From contig NC_087062.1 of the NCBI RefSeq assembly GCF_963678635.1, positions 10,896,670 through 10,960,669 of the forward strand: 64,000 nucleotides of DNA. Direction: 5' to 3'. The position numbers and the translations under genes are program-made. Below are positions 1 to 10,595 of this stretch, one piece after another. The stretch comes from Symsagittifera roscoffensis (lineage: Eukaryota; Xenacoelomorpha; Acoela; Convolutidae). The notes below the pieces were generated by a model that was given only the letters and a program-made list of their open reading frames with translations, did no database searches and was not told the DNA's origin. How positions within the stretch are numbered: the stretch's first letter is position 1; each line of letters begins with the position of its first letter.

Positions 1-1093
1 GCGCTCATCGCCGCTGCATGCACCACGGCACTGAGTACATTCGCAACTACCTGCAACAAAGTTTTGTCATCATTGGGCTCCGAAAAACACTCAGACAGTA
101 GAGACATAACTGCTTTCTCTGCAGAAGATTCCAAGGCAAAGGGCTACATCCACTCATGGCCGACTTGCCGCCAACTCGTTTCGACGATCCGTCTGACGAC
201 CCATTTCCGTTCAAAAGCACAGGAATTGACTATATCGGGCCATTCTACATAGCAACAAAGGATACAACTGAAAAAAGCTATATTTGCCTCTTCACATGCC
301 TCTCTACTCGCGCGGTTCACCTGGAATCGACAGACAACCTTTCTACGAACAACTGTATAACGGCAATTAGACGTTTTATTGCTAGGAAAGGCACACCTAA
401 GCTTTTAATCTCTGACAACGCTACTTACTTCGCTCAGAACCAACCAACTTCAACGAAACCACCCTAACTGAAACGCTACAAATCCACAATGTTGAATGGC
501 GCCTAAATCCTCCGGCTGCCCCCCATTTTGGCGGCGTGTGGGAGCGACTCGTCTCCTTGATAAAACGAGCATTCTTACTAAATCTCGGTTCTGATCGACT
601 ATCAAGAGATCTATTTGCTACTATCCAAGCGGAGACCGAGGCAATCCTCAACTCACGTCCGCTAACTCATGTCAGTAGCGACCTTGACGACGACCTTCCA
701 CTGACACCCAACCACTTCTTAATGGGTCGTCCATTCGTCTACGCTCCAGCAGCAGCCTTCTACGAAGCATCTACCAGTAAACTGTCCAACAAGTCCTGGA
801 AGCGAGCAAAAGATAGACTTGACAGCTTCTGGAAGCGTCTACTTAAAGAGTACGCTCCGACTCTCATCAGAAGGACTAAATGGACGCAACCCGAGGAACC
901 ACTCGAAAAGGATGACCTCGTGTGGATACTTGAGGACTTTACACCACGAGGCATCTGGCCACTGGGTCGAGTGTTAGAAGTTTTTACCGGCTCGGATGGA
1001 ATCGCGCGCTCGTGTAAACTGAAAACAGCCCTAGGTACTTTAACGAGACCAGCGGTGAAACTTGCCCTCGTAACCCCAAAAAAGAAGATTTAA
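1..1093 (+). pseudogene. BEL/Pao retrotransposon pol 3' fragment (integrase + DUF5641-like C-terminus)
   Basis: This is the 3' part of a BEL/Pao pol gene, cut by the window edge. In frame 3 (from base 3) there is an H2C2 zinc-finger-like start (HHGTEY ... CFLCRRFQGKG) broken by a TAG at 99-101. The catalytic core follows, with GIDYIG (Asp codon 228-230) and SDNATYF (Asp codon 414-416). The frame then shifts near base 436, and frame 2 continues through HFGGVWERLV (Glu codon 542-544). It goes on into a C-terminal region with PNHFLMGRP and GIWPLGRVLEV, the DUF5641-type tail typical of BEL/Pao integrases. The frame ends at TAA just before 1093. The DD-E residues survive, but the stop and the frameshift make this copy dead. 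Integrase would insert element cDNA into host DNA. Family assignment is secure; the exact clade is not. Confidence 0.88.
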
Positions 1094-1769
1094 GACCACT
1101 TTAATTGTATTACAACAACAACAACAACAAAAAACTTGGTTCAACTCCTTCCCCTTCGGTTCCAAATAAGATCTCCCTCCCCCGAGGATATTCATGACAT
1201 GAATTGTCTCACATGAATTAAAGAAAAATGCGGTAAAATCTTTTAATAATAGCATGATTTGTTCCGAACTAATGAGTAATAAATTTGACTTCAACAAAGT
1301 GACTTTCAAGATATGTTCATCAAATTGTCTTGAATAGGCTCCTTATAGTATTTTCGAAGAGCTCGAGTGATAAAAAAAAAGGTCGAAATTTTTTTTTTAA
1401 AACCGAACCCTCCGCGCCTAGAAAAATTTCTGCGAAAACCCCATCTATATTTGCATTAAAAAATAAACCTATTTTAGCCCAATTTAAAAAAAAAACGTAG
1501 TAATAATCTCCGGCTTTGCTCGCTTTGTCCGGTAAATTTAATTAGCATTATATCAAGAATCCAAGCAAGTGTTACTGAAATAAATAAAAGTAGTCAATGT
1601 TTTTCCATTTTAAACTTTTTCTGAACCAAAAATCAGTTTAGAGAACTTCAAGGGCAGTCTGATCATCCAGTGGTTATGTCTGATATAAGCAGTGTTGTTT
1701 TCTAAATGGATCAACTCTTTAGTTAATCATCTTCAGGGCTTCAAAAGATTTAGATGTATTGAGTTTCAG
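1094..1769. other. A+T-rich non-coding stretch, (CAA)n tract
   Basis: No coding sequence or RNA gene is visible. A short (CAA)n tract lies at 1112-1130 just after the BEL/Pao stop. Poly-A and poly-T runs are frequent. I found no clear BEL 3' LTR and no first (signal-peptide) exon for the Ig gene that follows. Confidence 0.6.
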
Positions 1770-2963
1770 ATGTGAAGACGTGTCAAGAACTAGTAGCAGA
1801 GGACAAAGTAGAAGCGAAGCTGGTGTTGATGAATGGCGAAAAGGAAGGTTCAGTCACTCTTCATTGCGACACTTCGAACTCTTTCGAAGACAATTTCGAG
1901 TGGAGGTTCAGTTTAGAGGGAGTCTCATTTGAAGCCATCTTCTACGCAGGCAGCCGACAGAACGATAAATTATACAGGGTGGGCTATGGGTCCAGTAGTG
2001 CTCTGGTAGTGGACAAGGTTTCCAAAGTTTCCAGTGGTTTCTACTGCTGCAAACTGTTCCATGGAAGTCCTTACAAGTCTCCCGCGGAGAAAGCGTTTGG
2101 AGTGCTGGTGCTTCCCGCTAATTTCCAACCAAATCTAATCGGTGTGCCCACTGAAGTAGCAGAGGTGGGATCCCAAGTCACCCTCAAGTGCACTCTTCCC
2201 TCAGAACAGACCCGGTTGGGTGAAAAAGTTCTGCCGACTGTGAAATGGTGAGAAAACCCCATCCACCCATAGCACTACTTTGCTTGATTTGAACAACATT
2301 TTACAAGAAAGCGAATATTACAAATGAACTTTTGAAACTTGTTATATAACGAGTCGTTTTGTTCCAGGCAAGTACCGAAAACTCTTCCTCAGCCTGAAGA
2401 AAATGCGACAGAATTCACATTTACTGTGAATGAGGCTCTGAATGGAGCCAAGTTCCGTTGTGTGTTCGACTACTCCCAGGTTAGACAGTTTCCCTCCCCA
2501 CTGAAGACACTGAAGGTGAAGAGGCCGGCTCGTTTCCTAGAATCAAAAACGACAGACAACAGGAACTCTGTAGCAGTGAAGTTAAATGCCTCCACCACAA
2601 TCAGTTGTGCATTCGAGGCTCAACCCCCAGTGGACTACCAGACAGCCTTTTTCTCGTGGAAGAGAACCTTGTTGGACACACAGACAGGGAAGGGTGCTCA
2701 GGAGGGGGGACAAGGGGGAGTAAGGGGGGCTCAGTGTGGATTGCAGGGGAATGCGGAGTCGCGCGATGAGGAACTTGTGCCGGATGATTACACTGACTGG
2801 GTCCCCACCATCAAGAGATGCGAGGGGGGAATGGATGAAGAATCAGTGACAGTATTCTCCCTAACCATCAAGAACTTCGACACTGATAAGGAGGGATGCT
2901 ACACGTGCAGTCTGTCTCTCCCAAACTCAAACAAACCACTCAGCAAGAGCTTCAATTTGATAG
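1770..2963 (+). CDS. Immunoglobulin-superfamily protein, two internal exons (partial gene)
   Basis: The exons encode parts of at least three Ig-like domains, so this is probably a secreted or surface protein used in adhesion or recognition. Exon a (1770-2247) follows a TTTCAG acceptor and ends at a GTGAGA donor. Intron 2248-2367 (120 bp, GT-AG) splits a Trp codon, and exon b (2368-2963) continues in frame. Domain 1 is V-like: Cys in TLHCDT, Trp in FEWRF, and a SGFYCC ending. Domain 2 spans the intron: VTLKC, the split Trp, then KFRCVF. Domain 3 has TISCAF, FFSWKR and EGCYTCSL, with an unusual Gly/acidic insertion of roughly 45 residues between its Trp and second Cys. Exon b ends at AG|GCAAGT, a probable GC-type donor; without splicing the frame stops at 3067. 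No start codon, signal peptide or membrane segment is seen, so both ends lie in exons I cannot place. Family call is secure; orthology is unknown. Confidence 0.82.
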
Positions 2964-5900
2964 GCAAGTCCAATTCGTCAAAATACAAAAAAGTCTGTGT
3001 TCCTGTCTCGTTATCAAGTAAACTGCAGCGCTATCGAGAGAAATTTTTCATTGAAATCACTTGTTAGTGAGAAAGTTGAAGAGCACAGCATTTTATTTAA
3101 TTTGATACCAGTCAAGATAGTCGGTGAAACTGCTTTACTAAAACGTCAATCACTAATGTATTTTTTACCCCTTGCGATAAGCAAGGGTGTTGCAATCGGG
3201 TACAAGACTTTGTTCTCTGTAAATAACTTTGTTCACAGAATGGTGAAAATTAGAATGGTAAATTTAGGTTCAGTTCATAATAAGCTCAAATTTCTTTTCT
3301 TTTTATCTGCGGTACAATTGATCTGGAAGTAATGAAAACGGCTGGGAGGGGAAAGGAACTGAGTTCAAATCTGGCAAGACCTGTTTTTTTTTTTCAAACG
3401 GGAAATATTCAATTTTTTAAAGAAAATACTGGCTTATCATTTGTCTGCTTATGTTTTTTCGGCTTAGATGCCACATGGTAGAATTTTTTTGGTATACCCA
3501 ATTCATATGGTGGTTGGTAAGTGTTTTGAATTACTTCTTCTGTTTGTAATTTTACTAACCTTGACTTCGTAGATTTTTTTTCGCTAAAAACTTTGTTCTG
3601 CCCAAACGATTTAGGCTTAAATTTTATCGGCTCAGTGACCTTATTTTGAGTCGTTTCAAAAATAGCATAATTTTAAAGCTCACGTCTGCGTTGCCTAAAT
3701 ATTGTTGGCTTAATGATTTTGTAATAATACTGTCAGCTTTTTCACCGGATTTTTTAAATTGTTTTTTGCTTAAGTTTTGCACATGTTTCGAAAGAGGGTA
3801 AAATCTTTTTAAAGTTTCCTCCTTTTTAAACACTCAAAATTTTGATAAAGAAAAAAAATAAAACTTAAAAAATTTTGTATCAATCTATTTTTCGAATTGA
3901 AGATTTCTGATTGGTTTTTTATCTGCAAGTGCCAAGACTTAGTTTAAGTTTTAACTTGTTGGTGTGTTTTAGAATTGAGTAAATTAATTTAAAGTCGGTT
4001 CAAATTGATGGCATAGCGTTTTGTTTTCATATGCCAGTTTTTTTTTCAAAAAAAGTTTATAAATTTCTAACAATTTTGTTTTCTTTTTTGTTGCAATTTC
4101 GACTTGCAATTTCGACTTGACTATTGACTATTCGTCTAGGAACATATATGACGAGTACCGCACAAAAATTAGATGTTATTTCATGATTTTAAATGTTTTA
4201 AATGTTATTTCATGATTTTATTTTTGTAGAGCAAATTTTCCTATTGATAAAAACTTAGTTTTATAACAATTGTAATAAATTTGTTTCAATTTTTGTCTTC
4301 AATTTTTTCAACATAATTCATATAAGATTTTGGCTTTTCGTTTGAGACACGACATCTTTCGATTTTTGGGATGCTTCGAAAAGGGATTGGAAGATAGCCG
4401 GAAAATTAGTTTCTACGCTTCATCCTTAAACTTTGTCGTCAAAAATTGTCATCAAAAACTTTGTCATCCGAAACTTTTTATTCAATTTTTTGATTGTTTC
4501 AGAAAACTTGCATTTTAAAAATTAAGCTTTCAATCAGTATTTGAACTGAGGCAAAGAAAAATTAACCCAATGTAGAAAAAAAATAGAAATTTGGTTTAAT
4601 ATGTGGAAAATTTTTCATGCTGCTTGATGATGGGAAACAATGATGATTGTGAATTTTTATTTGCATTTAGCCAGAATTTGATGAAAGCACATGCAAAAAC
4701 AAAATTATGAGCTATTTGTGCGAATCAAAAAATGATGCGCAGATATTTACGGTCAGTATTATCCCTAAATTGCAATGGAAAAAACTACCTCACCATTTGA
4801 TAAACCAATAGAAAATTTTCCTGATAAGTGACTGAAAAACAGATCTTTTTAGGCGCTGAGTTTAATAGATAATTGTGAGACAGTAAAACAAACAAAACCG
4901 AAGCTTGCTTAATAAATCTTTAGCAAAGCACTAAAAATAGAAATTGATTAGACAGTTTTTGATCACCCTTAGATGTTTTCATCTTTTGTTTTACCGACTA
5001 CCCGCACCGGAATTCCATGGATAATAATCGATTATAATGGAAAACAGTTGTCTAAAATGTTGTCATTATAATCCATTATAATCCATTATTGTGGCAAATT
5101 TAGACAAAGTAATCGACCACGTAAATGATGTTTAATCATTTTTACACCAATAAGTGTTCATTTGATCTTTTGCCTATTAATTAGAAGTTCAGTGTCTAGA
5201 GGAATTTCGTCTCTCTGTCACTAACCGCTTTTTTTGGAATTTCAAAATGAATGTGATTTTTGTACCCACTGATTATAATATCTAGCATGAGAAACACAGA
5301 AAAATTTCCTTTTTCGAACTACACAAAAACAAAAACTCAGTACCTCGCAATTCAAAAACCTAATGAGAAGTTCTACTTGCTTGGAAACACAACTAAAACG
5401 AACCCGCTTGCATTTGATTTAATCCTTGTAAATTAACTGGCTTAACTGATGCATACGATTGTTTTTGTTAAGAGAAAGTTTTGGCGCTGAACTTTGTTGC
5501 AAATATGATCTTAATAGGGTTTTAGGGTGACTCAGAACCTCATGACTTTGGTTAACGTAAAAAAATTCTTCAAAACAAGCAAACAAGTTTTATGAACTAT
5601 TAATGACTTTGCCTTTCAAAAAACTTCAATGCGAGCGCTTGCCCTAACCAAATAAACAATCAAGCAAGTACTACAAAACTAGATCTTAATTCGCGCTATG
5701 ACAACTCTAACAGAAATATGAAAAAAATATGCGAAACAAAAACAACAATAAAGCAAAAAAAAAACAGATATTGTCTCAGCAAACAAATAAAACCAACATT
5801 ACTGCTCGTATCAGGCCAAGTGTTTGATTATCCCGACCGCCCCTTTGTTAAGCTCGATTAGTTTAAAAAACTTTAAACGTTAAGCTTGCAGAAATTAGGC

Positions 5901-6164
5901 CGAGATTATGTCTAATCTGGCAATTTTCAAACCTGCAAATATTCACCAAAAAATGAGGATGATCCAATTCGAGGGTGATTCTATTACTTTTGAACACAGA
6001 TGGTCAATAGTTTCATTGGAGCTTGAGGTTTTATAAATATTATGTTTCGATCACCGAAAATAGTCTGAATAACTTTCTATAACATGCATACATATTTTGT
6101 TAATTTCTTTAAATGTCGGACCAAGAAGACCCCTCGTATGAGTGTAAAGTCCTAACATTGCAAC
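2964..6164. other. A+T-rich intergenic DNA
   Basis: There is no convincing coding exon here. Short open frames are low-complexity Lys/Phe-rich translations of A/T runs. Small direct repeats occur around 4090-4130 and 4170-4220. One inverted repeat is listed separately. This may be a long intron of the Ig gene; the sequence does not decide that. Confidence 0.5.
5024..5089. repeat. Imperfect inverted repeat, 17-bp arms
   Basis: Arms at 5024-5040 and 5073-5089 pair at 16 of 17 positions around a 32-base loop. They are built from TAATGG/CCATTA words, and one arm repeats the word ATAATCCATT. It could be the core of a small palindromic MITE or just A/T-rich simple sequence. No target duplication was found. 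Confidence 0.45.
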
Positions 6165-6567
6165 AAGGGGCGGATTTAGGGGGGCGGGGGGGGGGGGCGG
6201 ACGCTACCTTCCCCCTAAGGGATTCGAACCCTGCCAACCCAAAGGGTCCCCCCTTTGGTACTTTTTAAGAAACCCATTTTTGGCCGACCGACCCTAAAAT
6301 TTTTCTGAAGCCGCCTTTGGCGCCAATATATACTAATTTTGAGGGGGAGCGCGCGCCAAAAAAACGCGTTTTTTGTCAACATTTTCCAAAAAGTGCCTAA
6401 AAACGGCTTTTTTGACCTGTTTTTTCAAAAATTTGCAAAACACGGGCCTTTTAGTGCTTTAGAAGAGCGCGGAAAATCTGTTTGGTCGACCAAAAAAAAT
6501 GTCAAAATTTTCGAAAAATTTTTGAAAATCCGCCCCCCCCCTCGAAAAAATCCTAGATCCGCCCCTG
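6165..6567. mobile_element. hAT-type MITE, 403 bp, with 8-bp target-site duplication
   Basis: The element is bounded by terminal inverted repeats: left AAGGGGCGGATTTAGG, and right CCTAGATCCGCCCCTG whose complement is CAGGGGCGGATCTAGG. Both ends continue into G (left) or C (right) tracts. An exact 8-bp duplication ATTGCAAC flanks it at 6157-6164 and 6568-6575. An 8-bp duplication with CAGGGGCGG-type ends is diagnostic of the hAT superfamily. There is no transposase frame, so it is non-autonomous. The minus strand around 6210-6235 carries GGGTTCGAATCCC, a match to the RNA polymerase III B-box, but I see no full tRNA. The preserved TIRs and TSD suggest fairly recent insertion. Confidence 0.85.
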
Positions 6568-7181
6568 ATTGCAACTGCCCTTTATGCGGTCTCGAAGTTT
6601 TATTATGCGGTCTTCTTAAATTTTCGACAAATAAATTACAAATATGCAAATTACAAATATACAAATATGCAAAACAACCAATCATAAATACAAAAATCTT
6701 ACTACACTGACAAAACAGTGCGTTTGAGCAATGAACGGAAACATCACCGGAAATTTTGGACAATCGTTTTTTCTCTTAGTGATTCAAATCCTTCCTTAAC
6801 TATCCTAAAATTTCCCTTTACTATTTTAGAACATCCATTTTGATCGGACAACCCTTCAGCTTTCTATGAGCGCCTTTTGCACCAACATAAACTAAGTTCT
6901 TGGGTAGAGCGAAAGCAGTTTCTTTGAATTAAAAACCCTCTTTGAAAGTTTGTAAGTTTTTGTCGGCGGCTCGCAAATTTTCTTTTGGTTGATAGTTTTT
7001 TTATCAAGCATGCTAAACCAGTTTAGTCAAGCTGAAAACGAGCGAACAAAATATCAATTTTTTTTTTGCAAAAATCAATCATCCTACGTCCTCAATAATT
7101 CTACTCGAATCTTAAATTAAACCTAACATAGCCTCTAGCAAAACGCTATCTGTCTAATAAAACAGTTCAATAAGTTAGTTA
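6568..7181. repeat. A+T-rich spacer with a degraded relative of the 6165-6567 MITE
   Basis: About 6776-6960 matches the MITE interior loosely, in the same word order: GATTCAAATCC, a TTTCTATGAGCGCC-like block, then CACCAACATAAACTAAG. No termini survive. The rest is A+T-rich with no gene seen. Confidence 0.45.
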
Positions 7182-8103
7182 CCCGGGTTGACCTCCATAC
7201 ACCGAAAATGCTTATCATACAATTCCATACAACAAAAATCATTATCATACAATTCCATACATCAAGTGTATGGAGAGAAAATGCTTGTCATACAATTTTC
7301 ATACATTTTTGAAAAACAATAGAAACAAAATTAAGAAATGGTCTGCGACTTTTTGAGAACAGTTGAACAAACTGGTGACAACAAAAAAGATTACAAATTT
7401 TTTTTGGAAAAAATGCTAGCCATACAATTTCCATATACGACACAAAAAATTTAGGCAATTTGCCCCAAAAGTTTTTTAAATTTTTTTTCAGGCGCAAATC
7501 GAATTTTGTACGCAAACAAACATTTTCCGAAAAATTTTTTTTGCGTGCAAAATTTAATTTTTTGTGTGCATAACGTAGTCCTGGATACGATAATATTGGC
7601 TTTTTTTCACTATTTTTTTTCAAAAACGCTGAAAATGTCCATTTCTTTTGTATGGCGTGTTTTTGTATGCCTTGATCAAGGCCTGATAATTTGAAAATTC
7701 ACAAATTTAAAATAATCATCATGAAAAATTTTGCCAAAAATGAAAAGTTTGTCACTTTTGTTATATCATTTGTAAAAGACAACTCGAAGACAATTCAGGT
7801 CAATTTTTATGCATTGTAAATGCAAGACCGTCCAATCTTTGGTGCTTTGAGTAACCAAAGTCTTTGTCACTTGTGTTCGGTTGCAAACACAACCGAAAAT
7901 TTGTCAGAAAATATACTTACGAACAAAAAACAACTATTTGGTTTATGGAGAAAATACCTTTCATACAATTTCCATTTATGGGAAAATGCTGGTCATAGAG
8001 TTTTCATACATTTTTCTATACGTATGGAATTGTATGAAGTTGTATGAAAAGAAATTTCCCATTTATGAGAATTGTATGATAAGCATTTTTGGTCAACCCG
8101 GGT
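7182..8103. mobile_element. 922-bp inverted-repeat element (MITE-like)
   Basis: The ends are perfect inverted copies of ACCCGGGTTGACC. After a few bases the similarity resumes with AAAATGCTTATCATACAATT on the left and its complement on the right. The interior repeats a CATACAATTNCCATA word many times, in direct orientation on the left half and inverted on the right. The element could therefore fold into a long imperfect hairpin. There is no transposase frame and no clear target duplication, so the superfamily is unassigned. Confidence 0.65.
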
Positions 8104-9405
8104 CAGTAATAAATTATTTCAGGAAAAATGCATGTTTGATAAAAACAAACTCGATGAAATGTAACGAATTTTCTATTTTTTATTCTTTTTGTTTGAGACC
8201 CTTGGAAAATATTTTTTTTGTTGAAAAATTAAGTTTTTCTCAAAAATTGCTCTAACAAATTTCAACAAAATGGTTCCAATGGAGAAACTGAACACTCCTC
8301 TTTTTCTACCTTACTCTAGTTTCTACGGCCTTCCAAAGTCTCAAGGAGGATGTTTGACCCACTTCCCGTTATGCCCTGCTTGCTGTAGAAAAAGCAAGAG
8401 TTTTCAGCTTAAGAACATTTTTTCGATTCTCCACTGAAGAAGCTGCTACGCCGTAAATTTTAAAGTAAAGTTTGTAAGACTTAGCGAAAAAATTGACATT
8501 TCGTTTTTTTTGGAACCATTTTTTTTTCAAAAGCTGCCCCGCCACTTTGAAGTTAATAATTGAAATAGAAAGCATGGAGCAATGATCTTCTGTGCAAAAA
8601 CGATAACACTATGTTTTTGTAGAAAAACCGGCATGGGCTTCAGGAAAAATCCTTTTTTTTTGAGTTTTCAATAGTTTTTTGTGAATGTTTATCTTGTTCT
8701 TGAAAACTGTCCTGCCAAATCTGACAATCAGGTCAATTGAAAAAACGAGTGGTAATAAGTTGTCCGCACAAGCTCATTAAAATAGAAAATGTGACAAAAA
8801 CGGAATGGTATATGAATATAAATAACAAAAATCCAATTTTCAAAAAAGCGACACCTACTTCTTGAGAGGAATATCTTCGAGAAATTAACTTCTTAAAAGT
8901 CCTCAGATAGTGCGTGCGTCGAATTGAAATGTTTTGCTGAGCTGATATTTATTTGTTTCACAAATGGTTTGAAAAATTTTTATTTACTTTTATCATAGAC
9001 AATATAGATATTCAGAATATGCAGTTTTACAAAATTTCTCACCCCTTTATGCTTGCTCATCTTTTTTCGAGATTGTTTAGGGTTACCACTGCGCATAAGT
9101 TGATTGGCTCCTTGGTAGCCCCTTCAGCTAATTTGAAAGTTGGTTACTTTCGGTTTACATGTTGTAGCTGGTGAATAATTGAATCTTGTGTTGAGTTTTG
9201 AATCTTGTGTGTTTTGCTAGTGTCGAGAGCAGCGGCGTTGAAGAGTATCGACTCACGTGTCCATCTGCTACTCTCGCTCTCAATTGGACTGATGTATTAT
9301 TACGTGTGAATCATGTGATCAGTTCACCGGATGCCAGCTAGTCATACCAATGAATAAAAGGAATTGAAGATTAAGCGCAAAACAGCAAAACGCTTGCCTT
9401 TCTGC
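8104..9405. other. A+T-rich intergenic DNA
   Basis: No gene recognised. The stretch has poly-T runs, a short direct repeat GAATCTTGTGT near 9180-9210, and a slightly G+C-richer patch at 9215-9340 without an open frame. Confidence 0.5.
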
Positions 9406-9411
9406 TTTATT
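9406..9411 (-). terminator. Poly(A) signal AATAAA, minus strand
   Basis: The plus strand reads TTTATT, which is AATAAA on the minus strand. It begins about 19 bases after the stop codon of the exon at 9430-9632, a position suited to 3'-end formation of that transcript. Confidence 0.45.
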
Positions 9412-9429
9412 ATTTTCGTAAACTCAATC

Positions 9430-9632
9430 TTAGCCCTCACAATCTACCGCTTTTACCCAGAAGATAACAAATGAATTCAACCCATTCCTGGTAGTATCAA
9501 TGGACAGCACCTGCACCACGTACAACTTGTCTTGATTATGATTGGCACATATCTGGATGGCATCATCATGTCCCAATCCATAGATGATTTTTCCAGTCCA
9601 AAAGAGTGGCAGGAAAGAGACGACAGTACGAT
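9430..9632 (-). CDS. Probable terminal exon of an unrecognised protein
   Basis: The minus strand has a pyrimidine-rich acceptor (TTGCTTTCATGTCAG) immediately before an open frame of about 67 codons that ends in TAA. An AATAAA follows about 19 bases downstream. The translation has balanced composition (SFLPLFWTGKIIYG, GHDDAIQICANHNQDK, FVIFWVKAVDCEG), unlike the surrounding low-complexity frames. I do not recognise the family. A GTAAAAG inside the frame could serve as a donor, in which case the exon would be internal. No upstream exons could be placed. It could also be an old retroelement remnant. Confidence 0.4.
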
Positions 9633-9639
9633 CTGACAT

Positions 9640-10595
9640 GAAAGCAACACAACAAGCTTCGCTAGCTACAATTGTGATTAATTTTTTTAATGCAGTTATC
9701 ATTCAGTACGGACTCATAGCTGTAACTTTTACTTGCTCACGCATAACTCATTCCTTACAAATTCTTCAAAGTTTCATTCAGTAAAAATTAAAACAGATAG
9801 TTATAAAATGCTATCATAAATGGTGAAAAAATTATATAGTGTATCGTATATTTTTTAATGCTCTATAGCCGCGTTTGACGCAAAAAAAATGATGCACTAT
9901 TTAAAAAATTTTTAAAGCTTCTCTTCGCCTAATTAATCAAACTCAAACAATTTTTATGAAAAAGATCAAAGCAAATTGACCATCAATCAGTCACTTACTC
10001 ATGCCTTAATCGTATGCTTCCCCCCTCCCCCCTCAGGGATTCGACCCCATGCCGACCCAAAGGTTCCCCTCTTTGTACTATTTTGAGATATCCGTTTTTG
10101 GCTGACTGACTTTTAAACGCTTTCGAGAAATCGCAAACCTCGACCCGGTGAGTTATGTATTGTTTACTATACTCATAGAGTAATTTCAGATAAGGTACAC
10201 CGTCTGCTCGTCACGCTATCCTTTTTTCGGCCGGAATGATTCGTGCAACTTCTTAGTCTAATACCAATCTTAATTTTACTCATATCTCCTAGTCTCAATA
10301 GATCTAGTGTACAGCGGTTTGCGCGAGTTAGTTCCAGAATGAGAACAACTGTATTCTAAGTTTAATTCAAATTGCTCTGGTGTTGAAACTACAAATAGTT
10401 TCAACACTTACAACGTGGGTTGTAAGTTTGATGGAGTATGATTGGTTAGTATTCAGTATTTTATAGAGATAAAATATCATAATAATAACCAATGATAAAT
10501 ACTAGTTTAGATCTGGTTCCACCCATCCGGGGTTTAGAGAGTTTTAGTTTTTTAATCTTCTATTGTATTGAAGGATGGATGATGGTGTTTTTTCT
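9640..10595. repeat. Degraded MITE piece and inverted LTR-like segment
   Basis: About 10017-10135 resembles the interior of the 6165-6567 MITE (GGGATTCGACCCC, then GACCCAAAGGTTCCCC). About 10140-10420 is, on the minus strand, similar to the plus-strand segment near 17870-18130. Shared words are CACCGTCTG, CGTCAC, GGCCGGA, GCAACTTCTTAGTC and CCTAGTCTCAA. An LTR-like repeat family is therefore present here in opposite orientation. The rest is A+T-rich with no gene. Confidence 0.5.

Noticed and set aside
6205-6240. tRNA gene suggested by GGTTCGAATCC
   Set aside because: Only a T-arm/B-box is present; no acceptor, D or anticodon stems can be assembled around it.
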